This document shows positions 27,620-36,805 of a DNA stretch of 64,000 bases, piece by piece. The stretch lies in NCBI RefSeq assembly GCF_023571765.1, contig NZ_JAMJXC010000012.1, positions 62,001-126,000 of the forward strand, read 5' to 3'. The translations under genes and the position numbers were made by a program. This DNA is from Xanthobacter aminoxidans (lineage in GTDB: Bacteria > Pseudomonadota > Alphaproteobacteria > Rhizobiales > Xanthobacteraceae). How positions within the stretch are numbered: the stretch's first letter is position 1; every line of letters starts with the position of its first letter. Under the pieces are notes generated by a model. It was not told the origin of the DNA. It saw nothing but the letters and a program-made list of their open reading frames with translations, and did not search any database.

Positions 27620-28455
27620 TGAGCGGCTATCTGACGGGCGTCCTCGTCGTCCTCGCCTTCAACGTCATCGCCGCCTATGCGGTCTACCTGCCGCTGGCGG
27701 CGGGGCAATTGAACCTCGGCATCGCCGGCTTCATGGCCATCGGCGCCTATGCCTCGGCCTTCCTCACCAACGAATATATGTGGCCCATGTGGGCGGCGAT
27801 CCCCCTCGGCGCGGCGCTGGCGGGGCTGGTGGGCCTGCTCATCGGCGTGCCGGTGCTGCGCACCCACGGCATCTATCTCGCCATGGCCACCTTCGCCCTG
27901 GGGCAGGTGATCTCCGCGATCTTCCTCAATCTGGAAGTGGTGGGCGGCGCGGCGGGCTATCCCGTCACCGACTATGCCGGCCCTTACGTGGTCTATGCGG
28001 CGGCGGCGGGCGTGGTGGTACTGATGCTGCTGGTCTCCCGCACCCGCTTCGCGCTCTGCCTCACGGCGGTGAAGAGCGACGCGACGGTTGCGGACCTGCT
28101 CGGCGTCTCCGTGCGCGGCATGAAGGTCGCGGCCTTCGCGCTGGGGGCGGCGGTGGCCGGCTTCGGCGGCGGGCTCTACGCGCACCATTACAGTTTCGTC
28201 GAGGCGCAGCATTTCAACGTGCTGCTCTCGGTCTTCACCGTGCTCTACGTGCTGTTCGGCGGCACGCAGACGGTGTGGGGGCCGCTGGTGGGCGCCGCCT
28301 TCTTCACGCTGGTGCCGGAGCTGCTGCGCGCCTCCGACCAGTGGCGCTACGCCCTGTTCGCCGTCTTCATCATCCTGTTCATGGCCGTGCGGCCGCAGGG
28401 GCTGGTGACGTCCTCTCTGTTCCGCCTGTTCCGGCGCAAGGCGGAGGCCGCGTGA
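27619..28455 (+). CDS. Branched-chain amino acid-type ABC transporter permease (LivM-like)
   Basis: This is the second membrane subunit, 278 residues. It has the LivM signatures LAAGQLNLGIAGFMAIGAYASA and AVKSDATVADLLGVSVRGMKVAAFALGA. It overlaps the upstream permease stop by one base and its own stop overlaps the next gene in the same TGATG arrangement, so the four transporter genes are tightly coupled. It lacks the long N-terminal extension of enterobacterial LivM. Confidence 0.92.
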   Translation: MSGYLTGVLVVLAFNVIAAYAVYLPLAAGQLNLGIAGFMAIGAYASAFLTNEYMWPMWAAIPLGAALAGLVGLLIGVPVLRTHGIYLAMATFALGQVISAIFLNLEVVGGAAGYPVTDYAGPYVVYAAAAGVVVLMLLVSRTRFALCLTAVKSDATVADLLGVSVRGMKVAAFALGAAVAGFGGGLYAHHYSFVEAQHFNVLLSVFTVLYVLFGGTQTVWGPLVGAAFFTLVPELLRASDQWRYALFAVFIILFMAVRPQGLVTSSLFRLFRRKAEAA

Positions 28456-29216
28456 TGTCCGCAGCCCTCGCCATCTCTGGCCTGTCGAAATCCTTCGCCG
28501 GCGTGCGCGCCATCCGCGACCTGTCCTTCACCGTGCCGAAGGGCGTCACCACCGCCCTCATCGGCCCCAACGGGGCGGGCAAGACCACGGTGTTCAACCT
28601 GGTCAGCGGCGTCTATGGCGTCGATGCCGGGCGGATCGAGGTGAACGGGCAAGACGTGACGCACATGCCGTCGCGCAAGCGCATCTCCACCGGCGTCGCC
28701 CGCTCGTTCCAGAACATCCGGCTGATGCCGCACCTCTCGGTGCTGGAAAACCTGCTGGTGGGCCAGCACGTGCGCGCCTCCTCGCTGGGCGCGCTGCTCA
28801 CCCCCTACCGGCTCTTTCCCAACCACCGCTGGAAGCGCGAGGCACGCGCGGCGCTGGAGGAGAGCGGCCTCGGCCGCTGGGCCGACGAGATGGTCTCCGC
28901 GCTGCCCTATGGGGTGCGAAAGCGCATCGACCTCGTGCGCGCGACGCTGGCCGGCGCGAGCCTGCTGATGCTGGACGAGCCCGCCGCCGGCCTCAATCCC
29001 AGCGAGACCAATGCCCTGCGCGATCATCTCAAGGCACTGATGGCGAAGGGCGTCACCCTCCTCGTGGTGGAGCACGACATGCACTTCGTGGATTCGATCT
29101 GCGAGAACGTGGTGGTGCTGAACTTCGGCGAGAAGATCGCCGAAGGCCCGCTCTCCCGCGTGCGGCAGGAGAAGCTGGTGCGCGAGGCCTATATCGGCAC
29201 GGACGAGGAGGCCTGA
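28455..29216 (+). CDS. ABC transporter ATP-binding protein (LivG-like)
   Basis: This 253-residue ATPase subunit has Walker A GPNGAGKT and Walker B LLMLDEPAAGLNP. The ABC signature is degenerate: SALPYGVRKRIDLVRA replaces the canonical LSGGQ with LPYGV, as is normal for LivG proteins. VARSFQNIRLMPHLSVLEN is the Q-loop. It energises import by the two permeases at the cytoplasmic face. Confidence 0.93.
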   Translation: MSAALAISGLSKSFAGVRAIRDLSFTVPKGVTTALIGPNGAGKTTVFNLVSGVYGVDAGRIEVNGQDVTHMPSRKRISTGVARSFQNIRLMPHLSVLENLLVGQHVRASSLGALLTPYRLFPNHRWKREARAALEESGLGRWADEMVSALPYGVRKRIDLVRATLAGASLLMLDEPAAGLNPSETNALRDHLKALMAKGVTLLVVEHDMHFVDSICENVVVLNFGEKIAEGPLSRVRQEKLVREAYIGTDEEA

Positions 29217-29219
29217 GCC

Positions 29220-29945
<726 letters not shown>

Positions 29946-29953
29946 ACCAGGGT

Positions 29954-29975
29954 CCGAGGGCCCATGGGCCCTCGG
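29954..29975. repeat. 22-base perfect palindrome between LivF-like and binding-protein genes
   Basis: The palindrome is centred on GGGCCCATGGGCCC, nine bases after the ATPase stop. It would form a strong hairpin in the mRNA, and could set different expression of the downstream binding protein or stabilise the upstream message. Confidence 0.7.
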
Positions 29976-30062
29976 GTCAAGCCCGCGCGGCGATTGAGCG
30001 TGCGCACCCGGCGCCGGTCGAAGACCGGGGCCGGGAAACAAAAGCCAAGAGGAGAACGGGAC

Positions 30063-31235
30063 ATGAAGAAGAGCGTGCTGTTCGGCGCCGGCCTTCTGGC
30101 GGCGCTGGTCGCCTCCGGTGCGGCGCGGGCGGAGGGCGAACTGGTCCTCGGCTACATGATGGCCAAGAGCGGCCCCTATGTGAGCCTCGCCAACACCAAT
30201 GAGGTGGCCGTCGACATGGCGGTGGAGGAGATCAACGCCAAGGGCGGCATCAACGGCAAGAAGATCAAGGTGGTGAAGTTCGACACCGCCGGCGATCCCA
30301 AGCAGGCCACCACCGCGCTGCGCTCCTTCGCGCAGGATGCCAATGCGCTCGCCGTCATCGGCCCGTTCTCGTCCTCGGAAGTGCGCACCACCTTCCCGGT
30401 GGGCGAGCGCGAGGGCATCTCGCAGATGTCCATGGCCTCCTCGGCTCCCGGCCTCACCAAGGGCTTCACCTACGGCTTCCGCAACACCACGGACGAGGGC
30501 AAGGTCATCGACCAGGTGCTCGGCTCCATCAAGGACAAGAAGCTGCCCATGGCCTCGGGCGCGGCGGCCTATGCCACCGACGACGTGGTGTCCAAGTCCA
30601 TCGGCACCGTGGTGGTGCCGAAGATGTTCGAGAAGTACGCCATCCCCTCCAAGGGCTCGGTGGACTTCCAGCTCGCCGCCTTCGACCTGTCGCCCCAGGT
30701 GGCGCAGCTGAAGCAGATGGCGCCTGACATCGTCGGCCTCGGCTCGCCGCCCGAGGGCGCGGTGAACCTCGCCAAGGAGCTGAAGCGCCAGGGCGTCTCC
30801 ACCCGCATCGTCGGCGGCACCACCATCGCCGATCCCGAGCTGCCCAAGCGCATGGACGGCGCCGGCGACAACCTCACCATCGGCACCACCTTCTTCCCCG
30901 AGGTGAACGACAAGACCAAGGCCTTCACCGCCGAGTTCGGCAAGCGCACCAAGGCCGCCGGCCTGACCCGCACCGACCCGAACCAGATGGACGCCTCGGT
31001 CTATGACATCGTCTACCTCTATTCCGAGGCGATGAAGCGGGCCAACGTGACCGGCGACAAGGCGAAGCTCGCCGAAGAGCGCGCCGCCATCCGCGACCAG
31101 CTCGCCAAGCTGAAGGACTACCAGGCGCTGGAAGGCGCCATCTCCTTCACCGACGGCGACGCCGTGAAGCCCGTCTACATCCTCGAGGTGAAGGGCGGAA
31201 AGTGGACCCTTCTCGACACGCGCACGCCGAACTGA
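30063..31235 (+). CDS. ABC transporter substrate-binding protein (branched-chain amino acid type)
   Basis: This is the periplasmic ligand-binding subunit, 390 residues. It has a Sec signal peptide (KKSVLFGAGLLAALVASGAARA, cleavage near residue 23) and the type I periplasmic-binding fold of the LivJ family, with GYMMAKSGPYVSLANTNEVAVD and VIGPFSSSEVRTTFPVGEREGI as the ligand-cleft segments. AGGAGA precedes the ATG. It closes the transporter set and is followed by a family 1 repeat and a strong terminator. The ligand is not identifiable; the cleft lacks an obvious LivJ-like amino-acid signature. Confidence 0.92.
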   Translation: MKKSVLFGAGLLAALVASGAARAEGELVLGYMMAKSGPYVSLANTNEVAVDMAVEEINAKGGINGKKIKVVKFDTAGDPKQATTALRSFAQDANALAVIGPFSSSEVRTTFPVGEREGISQMSMASSAPGLTKGFTYGFRNTTDEGKVIDQVLGSIKDKKLPMASGAAAYATDDVVSKSIGTVVVPKMFEKYAIPSKGSVDFQLAAFDLSPQVAQLKQMAPDIVGLGSPPEGAVNLAKELKRQGVSTRIVGGTTIADPELPKRMDGAGDNLTIGTTFFPEVNDKTKAFTAEFGKRTKAAGLTRTDPNQMDASVYDIVYLYSEAMKRANVTGDKAKLAEERAAIRDQLAKLKDYQALEGAISFTDGDAVKPVYILEVKGGKWTLLDTRTPN

Positions 31236-31237
31236 CC

Positions 31238-31342
31238 AGAGCACGCGCCGGTCAGCTTGCATCGCAAGCTGATCGGGCAACGCGTTCCCGGGTTCAGTTT
31301 GGAGCGTGGTCCGAGCAGATTGCCCTGCCCGGATCGCGCTCC
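31238..31342. repeat. Paired-hairpin intergenic repeat, family 1, copy B
   Basis: This copy starts three bases after the binding-protein stop. The first hairpin (31248-31276) has the same architecture and loop (ATC) as copy A at 23383-23411, but the stem differs at several positions with matching changes on the other strand. The second hairpin runs from TGGAGCG to CGCTCCA. Both copies end with GGATCGCGCTC. Confidence 0.82.
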
Positions 31343-31357
31343 AGGTTGGCGCGTCGG

Positions 31358-31400
31358 CCGGCGCCTCCTTTCCTCCCCCTTTCGGAGGCGCCGGTCTTTT
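31358..31400 (+). terminator. Rho-independent terminator after the ABC transporter operon
   Basis: An 11-bp perfect stem CCGGCGCCTCC / GGAGGCGCCGG with a 15-base loop is followed by TCTTTTCCCTTTTT. It separates the binding-protein gene from the DUF2848 gene, so the latter may be expressed at a lower level by read-through or from its own promoter. Confidence 0.85.
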
Positions 31401-31426
31401 CCCTTTTTCCTGAACGAGAGATCCCG

Positions 31427-32110
31427 ATGGGCACGAAGCTCACCTTCACCCTCCACGCCGGCGGCGAGAGCCGCACGGAGACCCTCGCCATCCGCCATGC
31501 GGTGATCGCGGGCTGGACCGGCCGCGACAAGGTCGCGCTGGAAAAGCACATCGTGGAGCTGGAGGAACTGGGCGTCGCGCGTCCGGCCTCGACGCCCATC
31601 TACTACCGCGTCGCCGCCGCCCGCTTCACCACGGCCGGCGAGATCGAATCCACCGGGCCGGAGTCCTCCGGCGAGGTGGAGTTCATGATCCTTCAGGCCG
31701 ACGGCCGCCGCTGGCTCGGCGTCGGCTCCGACCATACCGACCGCAAGGTCGAGACCTACGGCATCACCGTGTCCAAGCAGATGTGCGACAAGCCCGTCGC
31801 CGCTGACCTCTGGGCGCTGGACGAGGTGCTGCCGCACTGGGACAGCCTGCTCATCCGCTCCTATGCGGTCATCGATGGTGCGCGCGTGCTCTACCAGCAG
31901 GGCTCGGTGGCGGCCATGCTGCCGCCGGAGGAGATCATCGCCGGCTATGAGCCCGGATTCTCCGACGGCACCGCCATGTTCTGCGGCACGCTCGCGGCCA
32001 TCGGCGGCATCCGGCCCGCCGCGCGGTTCGAGTTCGAGATCGAGGACCCGGTGCTGGGCCGGATCATCCGCCATGGGTATGACGTGACCGTCCTTCCCGT
32101 CGCCGGCTGA
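31427..32110 (+). CDS. DUF2848 family protein
   Basis: This is a 227-residue cytosolic protein of the DUF2848 family, which resembles the fumarylacetoacetate hydrolase fold. Conserved parts visible are YYRVAAARFTTAGEIES, GVGSDHTDRKVETYGI and the end FEFEIEDPVLGRIIRHGY. ATG 31427 has GAGAGA upstream. It sits between a HAAT-type ABC importer and a GntR regulator, so it probably acts on the imported compound or its breakdown product. No reaction is established for the family to my knowledge. Confidence 0.85.
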   Translation: MGTKLTFTLHAGGESRTETLAIRHAVIAGWTGRDKVALEKHIVELEELGVARPASTPIYYRVAAARFTTAGEIESTGPESSGEVEFMILQADGRRWLGVGSDHTDRKVETYGITVSKQMCDKPVAADLWALDEVLPHWDSLLIRSYAVIDGARVLYQQGSVAAMLPPEEIIAGYEPGFSDGTAMFCGTLAAIGGIRPAARFEFEIEDPVLGRIIRHGYDVTVLPVAG

Positions 32111-32162
32111 GCGGGGGCAAGGACCAAGACAGAACGACCGGCACCGGTCAGGGAGAGGCGCC

Positions 32163-32852
32163 ATGCAGCTCGATGCGCGCGACGTGGGTCGGGAGATCGC
32201 CGAGGATGTCGGGCCACCGCAGGTCCGCTCCCTCCGCGACACGGCCTATGACGTCATCAAGCAGCGCATCATCATGTGCGCCTTCCGCCCCGGCGAGGCG
32301 CTGAGCGAGGCGCAGGTGGCGGCCTCCCTCGGCCTCGGCCGCACGCCCGTGCGCCAGGCCTTCGACCGGCTCATGCGCGACGGCCTCGTGGAAGTGCTGC
32401 CGCGCAAGGGCATCATCGTGCGCCCCATCTCGCAGGACGAGGTGCGCGACATGGTGGAGGTGCGCCTGCTCAACGAGAGCTTCTGCGCGCGTCTTGCCGC
32501 CGAGCGGGCGGATGCAAACGTCATCGCCGCGCTGAAGGAGAATGTGCGCCGGGGCACCGCCGCGGCCGGGGATGGGGACATCACCGAGCTGATGGCCCTC
32601 GACCGCGAGTTCCACCTCACCATCTCCGGCGGCGCGCGCAATCCGGTGCTGGGCGAGATCCTGCGGAACCTGCACGAACGGGCGCAGCGGGTGTGGTTCG
32701 TCTCCCTGCGCGACGTCGCCCACCACCGCCGCGTGGTGGACGAGCACGCCGCCATCGTCGACACGCTGGCCGCCCGCGACGCCGATGCCGCCGAGCAGGC
32801 CACCCGCGCCCACATCCTCTCCTTCGCCGAAAACCTCAACCGGCAGCTTTAG
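32163..32852 (+). CDS. GntR-family regulator (FCD/FadR subfamily)
   Basis: This 229-residue repressor-type regulator has an N-terminal winged HTH (about 22-88, with LSEAQVAASLGLGRTPVRQAFDRLMRDGLVE) and a C-terminal FCD effector domain (about 95-225) with DREFHLTI and the His residues of HHRRVVDEH, which bind a metal in many FCD proteins. It follows the DUF2848 gene by 52 bases and likely controls the transporter and DUF2848 genes. It is convergent with the methyltransferase gene, with a 4-base overlap at their 3' ends. Confidence 0.9.
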   Translation: MQLDARDVGREIAEDVGPPQVRSLRDTAYDVIKQRIIMCAFRPGEALSEAQVAASLGLGRTPVRQAFDRLMRDGLVEVLPRKGIIVRPISQDEVRDMVEVRLLNESFCARLAAERADANVIAALKENVRRGTAAAGDGDITELMALDREFHLTISGGARNPVLGEILRNLHERAQRVWFVSLRDVAHHRRVVDEHAAIVDTLAARDADAAEQATRAHILSFAENLNRQL

Positions 32853-34171
32853 CCAGCGGGCTTGGTGCCCACCGCCCCGTGATGGGGGAAGGTGACGAAC
32901 AGCTTGCCCTCGGCATCGGCCGTTGCGAGGTCCGCCCGGAACACCGCCAGTTCCTCGGCCGAGAGGCGCGGCTCCAGCCGGCCGACGACGAAGCGCCAGA
33001 ACCCGCTGCCGTTGTCGAAGGACGGCATGGCCGGGCAAGGCACGAGATCCACAAGGCCCGCAGCCCGCATGCGCCGGTAGAGGCTGGCGTCGGCGACGCC
33101 CCCGGGCGACACCATGGGCGGCACCACCTCCACCTTGGCGCGGATCGCATCCGGCAGGTCGGCGCTGAAGACGTGCCGGCCGTCGATGGCGCGGACGATG
33201 ACGCCCACCCGCCCGCCGGGCTTCACCACCCGGAACAGCTCGGCGAGGGCGCGGTCGGCGTCGCACTCCTCCAGCACCGTCACGCTGTAGGCATGGTCGA
33301 AGCTGGCGTCGGCGAACGGCAGGTGCCCGGCATCCGCCTCGCGGAAGGTGATGCGGTCCGACAGTCCGGCGCTTGTGGCGAGGTCCGCCCCCTCCCGCAC
33401 CATGTAGGGATTGATGTCGCAGGCGGTGACATGACCCGCCCGCCGGGCGGCGATCCGCGCCAGCGCGCCGGAGCCGGTGCCCACGTCGAGGATGTGATCC
33501 GCGGGGCCGGGATCGAGGATGTCGAGAAGCGTCCCGAACATGCCGCGATAGCTGGGGCTGCTGGCGCGGTCCTCCAGCAGGGAGACGCCACCGAGATGGG
33601 CGCCGCCCAGCCGGATCACGGTGAAATGCGCGGCGAGGCGGGGCAGCGCCGCGTCCCACTGGGTGGGGGCGAGGAAGAGGGGGAACAGCACGAGGGCCGG
33701 CCCCGATCCCCTGATGTCGTAGCTGATGCCGGCATGGGCGCCGCTTTCTGCCGCGCGCGTCAGCACGCTGGGCGTGCCCGGCAGATCCCTCAGGGCGTCC
33801 ACCACCGCGTCCGTGCGGTCGCGCACATGGTCCGCCCATCCCGGCTGCGCATAGTCTTCGAGGACACGCCGGCGACTGTCGGGAAGGGCCGCCGCGATCA
33901 CTCCGGCGATCTGGGAGGAGGTGCCGCCATCCCCGGCGAGCACCGTCAGGCGGGCGGCGACGGCTGCGAAGGCGGCGGGCTCGCAGCCCACCGGCTCGTG
34001 GAACAGCAGGCCCGCGATGCGCGCCGGATGGGCCGCCGCGAAGCCGGCGAGGCTGCCCGGCATCTGCGTCGCCACATGTGCGGCGTCGAGCCCCAGATGA
34101 TCCCACAGGCCCGCCAGCCGGTCTGCGAGGCTTGCGCCGTGCGCCCCGGCATTGGGTGTTTCGCTCGGCAT
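32849..34171 (-). CDS. SAM methyltransferase with degenerate alpha/beta-hydrolase-like N-terminal half
   Basis: This 440-residue protein has a class I methyltransferase domain at about 215-380: motif I ILDVGTGSGALARI, then ACDINPYMV, DAGHLPFADASFDHAYSVTVLEE and the post-motif GGRVGVIVRAI. The first 200 residues resemble two pieces of alpha/beta-hydrolase. An early stretch (LWDHLGLDAAHVATQMPGSLAGFAAAHPARIAGL) has lost the GxSxG nucleophile, and a later one (SYDIRGSGPALVLFPLFLAPTQWD) looks like a hydrolase N-terminus. ATG 34171 is preceded by GGAGGGGG. It lies 98 bases downstream of a PPTase gene on the same strand. The methyl acceptor is unknown. Confidence 0.75.
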   Translation of the reverse strand: MPSETPNAGAHGASLADRLAGLWDHLGLDAAHVATQMPGSLAGFAAAHPARIAGLLFHEPVGCEPAAFAAVAARLTVLAGDGGTSSQIAGVIAAALPDSRRRVLEDYAQPGWADHVRDRTDAVVDALRDLPGTPSVLTRAAESGAHAGISYDIRGSGPALVLFPLFLAPTQWDAALPRLAAHFTVIRLGGAHLGGVSLLEDRASSPSYRGMFGTLLDILDPGPADHILDVGTGSGALARIAARRAGHVTACDINPYMVREGADLATSAGLSDRITFREADAGHLPFADASFDHAYSVTVLEECDADRALAELFRVVKPGGRVGVIVRAIDGRHVFSADLPDAIRAKVEVVPPMVSPGGVADASLYRRMRAAGLVDLVPCPAMPSFDNGSGFWRFVVGRLEPRLSAEELAVFRADLATADAEGKLFVTFPHHGAVGTKPAG

Positions 34172-34269
34172 GGTCCCCCTCCGCGCCATCGAGCCGGATG
34201 AAACCGGTTCGTTTAAGGCCATGCTAGCGCATCCCTGCGATGGGTCGACGACGGCCATGCTTCCGGGGC

Positions 34270-34998
34270 TCAGCCGGCGAGCCGTTCCCATCCCGCTCCG
34301 GCGGAGAGGAACAGCGTCGGCGCGTCCACCTCCACGGCGAAGGCGTAGGCGGCGGCGGGCAAAGCGCCACTGCCGGTGAGGAAGGCGCGGCCGGCGCGCA
34401 CCACGAGGCCGCCGCCTTCGGGCAGGCGCACGCCGCGCGCATCGCCGGCAAGGCCTTCGCCCGTCGCCTTCAGCACCGCCTCCTTGCCGCACCACTGGCG
34501 CAGGGCGGATGCGGCGCGACCGGGCTCGGGGAGGGCCGACCAGCGGGCGCGGTCGTCCTCGTGCATGAAATCGGGGGCCAGGCGGGTCCACAGATCGAGA
34601 CCGCGCGCCTTTTCCACATCGACGCCGATGGTGCCGCCGCGCGCCAGCCCCACCGCCACCCAGCTTCCGGAATGGGTGAGGTTGAAGTCGAGATCCGAGG
34701 CGACACCGAGCCCCGCCCTATCGAGCCCCGGCCGCCCGTTCGTCCCGCGCACCACCGGCACGGCGGTGGGGGCGAGGCCCAGGGCGGCGCCGAGCAAGGT
34801 GCGCGCGAGGCTCCAGGCGGCGGTGCGGGCGGCGCGGTCGTCCGCCTTCACGTGGCGGGCGATGCGGGCGGCTTCCTCGGAGGGCAGGGCGATGGCGAGG
34901 TCGGCATTGGCCACGGCATCGGCGACCCGCGCGATGGCGAGGAGGCTCGCGCCCGGCGCAAGGCGCGCGGCGTCCACCGGCGAAGAGGGCTCAGGCAC
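34270..34998 (-). CDS. Sfp-type 4'-phosphopantetheinyl transferase
   Basis: This enzyme transfers phosphopantetheine from CoA to a carrier protein. The 242-residue length is typical of the Sfp type. Magnesium and CoA residues are seen in GVDVEKAR (Asp127, Glu129) and WCGKEAVLKATGEGL (169-183). NLTHSGSWVAVGL is the upstream conserved block. Start GTG 34998 overlaps the thioesterase stop, so the two are translationally coupled. Sfp-type enzymes usually activate NRPS or PKS carriers, none of which is in this window. AcpS-like housekeeping action is possible. Confidence 0.9.
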   Translation of the reverse strand: MPEPSSPVDAARLAPGASLLAIARVADAVANADLAIALPSEEAARIARHVKADDRAARTAAWSLARTLLGAALGLAPTAVPVVRGTNGRPGLDRAGLGVASDLDFNLTHSGSWVAVGLARGGTIGVDVEKARGLDLWTRLAPDFMHEDDRARWSALPEPGRAASALRQWCGKEAVLKATGEGLAGDARGVRLPEGGGLVVRAGRAFLTGSGALPAAAYAFAVEVDAPTLFLSAGAGWERLAG

Positions 34999-35692
34999 GG
35001 GCGGCGCGCCAGACGGAGAGGGTGCGCTTGAGCAGAGTGAGCAGGCGCGCCTCGTCCTCGCGCACGAAGAAATGGCCGCCGGGCCACACCTCCACCGCCA
35101 CCGGGCCGGCGATGACCTCGCGCCAGGCATGAAGGCTCGGCTCCGGGGTCCCGGCATCGTCCGCGCCGCCGAGGATCACCGCCGGGCAGGCCAGCGCCGG
35201 GCCGGGGGTGAAGGCATAGGTGTCCACCATACGGAAGTCCGCCTTCAGGGCGGGCAGCGCCATGGCGAGAATTTCGGGGCGGCGGAACAGCACCTCGGGC
35301 GTGCCGCCGAAGCGCTTCAGCTCCTCGATGAGCGCGGCATCGCTCATCAGGTGCCGGTCCTGCCGGGGAAACGGCAGATGCGGCGCGGCCCGGCCGGAGA
35401 GCACCAGCCCAGCCACGCTGACGCCTTGGCGGGCCAGCGCCCGCGCCATCTCGAAGGCCAGCAGCGCGCCCATGGAATGGCCGTAGAGCACCACCGGCGC
35501 GGGACGGTGGAGGAGGGGGGCGGCGATGTCCTCGGCCAGCGTCGCAAGGCTCGCTGGCACCGGCGCACCGTGGCGGCTGCCGCGACCGGGCAGCTCGGGG
35601 CTGTCCACGGTGGCAAGGCCCAGGAACGCGGCCTTCCAGGTGCGGTAGAGCACGGCGGAGCCGCCGGCATGGGGCAGGCAGACGAGACGCAC
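34991..35692 (-). CDS. Type II thioesterase (GrsT/TEII-like)
   Basis: This 233-residue alpha/beta-hydrolase is of the type II thioesterase family, which removes misloaded acyl groups from NRPS or PKS carrier domains. The family start LVCLPHAGGSAVLYRTW, nucleophile elbow LYGHSMGALLAFE (Ser73) and C-terminal WPGGHFF with the catalytic His are all present; the Asp is probably in GGADDAG. The start is GTG 35692. It is the first gene of a leftward set with the PPTase and a methyltransferase. Confidence 0.9.
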   Translation of the reverse strand: MRLVCLPHAGGSAVLYRTWKAAFLGLATVDSPELPGRGSRHGAPVPASLATLAEDIAAPLLHRPAPVVLYGHSMGALLAFEMARALARQGVSVAGLVLSGRAAPHLPFPRQDRHLMSDAALIEELKRFGGTPEVLFRRPEILAMALPALKADFRMVDTYAFTPGPALACPAVILGGADDAGTPEPSLHAWREVIAGPVAVEVWPGGHFFVREDEARLLTLLKRTLSVWRAARA

Positions 35693-35886
35693 GGCTCAGG
35701 CGTCCCCATTCCGGGGCAGTCTCGCCCGTGTGTCTGGACAGCGACGCGGCATCGTGGAAGCCTCCCTTACCGAGATAAGCGGGAAAGGGCCGTCGGCTCA
35801 AGGCTTTCGCTGCAGTGCGGCGAAGATGCGGAAGAAAATAGGGCTCTCGCGCTACCGCGGTGCCGCCTTGGCGGGGCCGGATGGGC

Positions 35887-35915
35887 TTGACAACGGACGC
35901 GCCGGGAAATGTAAT
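35887..35915 (+). promoter_or_regulatory. Near-consensus sigma70 promoter of the ABC/enolase/DUF993 operon
   Basis: TTGACA (35887-35892), a 17-base spacer and TGTAAT (35910-35915) lie 71 bases upstream of the first gene. Just downstream is CACTAGTTAGTTAAAAC, an AT-rich stretch that overlaps the expected transcription start and could be an operator. This is the clearest promoter in the window. Confidence 0.75.
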
Positions 35916-35985
35916 TCACTAGTTAGTTAAAACGGGACCGCAGAGTCCCGGCCGGGCTGAAACGCAACCTGAGGGAGGAAGCCGC

Positions 35986-36795
35986 ATGGCGTCGCCGCGC
36001 CACAGGAATCCCGTGCTCGCCGTCATCGACGCGCCGTGGGCGCGGCCGGTGGGCCTGCTGGTGATCCTCATCGCCATCTGGGATCTCTCGGTCCGGATCT
36101 TCCAGATCCCGGCCTATCTCATCCCCACCCCGTGGGACGTGATGCTCGCCTTCCGCAACGATGGCGCCATGCTGGCGCGCGAGGCGGTGCCGACCACCAT
36201 CGCGACCCTTGCCGGCTTCGCCCTCTCGGCGGCCATCGGCATTCCGCTGGCTATGCTGATCGCGGGATCGCGCACCATCGAGGCCTATCTCTACCCGCTG
36301 CTGGTGTTTTCCCAGTCCATCCCCAAGGTCGCCATCGCGCCGCTGTTCGTGGTGTGGTTCGGCTTCGGCATCGTGCCCAAGGTCATCTCGGCCTTCCTGC
36401 TCGGGGTGTTCCCGGTGGTGGTGGCGGGGGTGCAGGGCTTCAAGTCCGTCGAGGCCGACATGCGCGACCTCGCCCGCTCCATGAAGGCCTCGCGGCTCCA
36501 GACCTTCGCCATGGTGAGCCTGCCCCACGCCATGCCGGCCATCTTCGCGGGCCTCAAGGTGTCGGTGACGCTGGCGGTGGTGGGCGCGGTGGTGGGCGAG
36601 TTCGTGGGCTCGAATTCGGGCCTCGGCTTCGTGCTCCAGCGCTCCATCGGCAATTTCGAGCTGCCCACCATGTTCGCCGCCCTCATCGTGCTCGCCCTCA
36701 TCGGCGTGGTGCTGTTCTGGGTGATCGACCTCGTGGAGCGCCTGATCGTGCCGTGGCATGCGAGCCAGCGCCATGATGCCTTCGTCACCGTCTGA
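35986..36795 (+). CDS. ABC transporter permease (NitT/TauT/SsuC-like)
   Basis: This 269-residue inner-membrane permease is of the nitrate/taurine/sulfonate type, with about six helices. The EAA loop that contacts the ATPase is GVQGFKSVEADMRDLARSMKASRLQTFAMVSLPHAMPAIFAGL. The upstream near-consensus promoter and a GAGGGAGGAAG ribosome-binding region support expression. The ATPase gene follows by 10 bases. No binding-protein gene is in the operon, which is unusual for this type; it may lie elsewhere. Confidence 0.92.
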   Translation: MASPRHRNPVLAVIDAPWARPVGLLVILIAIWDLSVRIFQIPAYLIPTPWDVMLAFRNDGAMLAREAVPTTIATLAGFALSAAIGIPLAMLIAGSRTIEAYLYPLLVFSQSIPKVAIAPLFVVWFGFGIVPKVISAFLLGVFPVVVAGVQGFKSVEADMRDLARSMKASRLQTFAMVSLPHAMPAIFAGLKVSVTLAVVGAVVGEFVGSNSGLGFVLQRSIGNFELPTMFAALIVLALIGVVLFWVIDLVERLIVPWHASQRHDAFVTV

Positions 36796-36805
36796 GGAGG
36801 GCGCC

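Noticed and set aside
32849-35692. Calling the thioesterase/PPTase/methyltransferase set a siderophore cluster
   Set aside because: No NRPS, PKS, siderophore transporter or iron box is seen near these genes; only the accessory functions are present.
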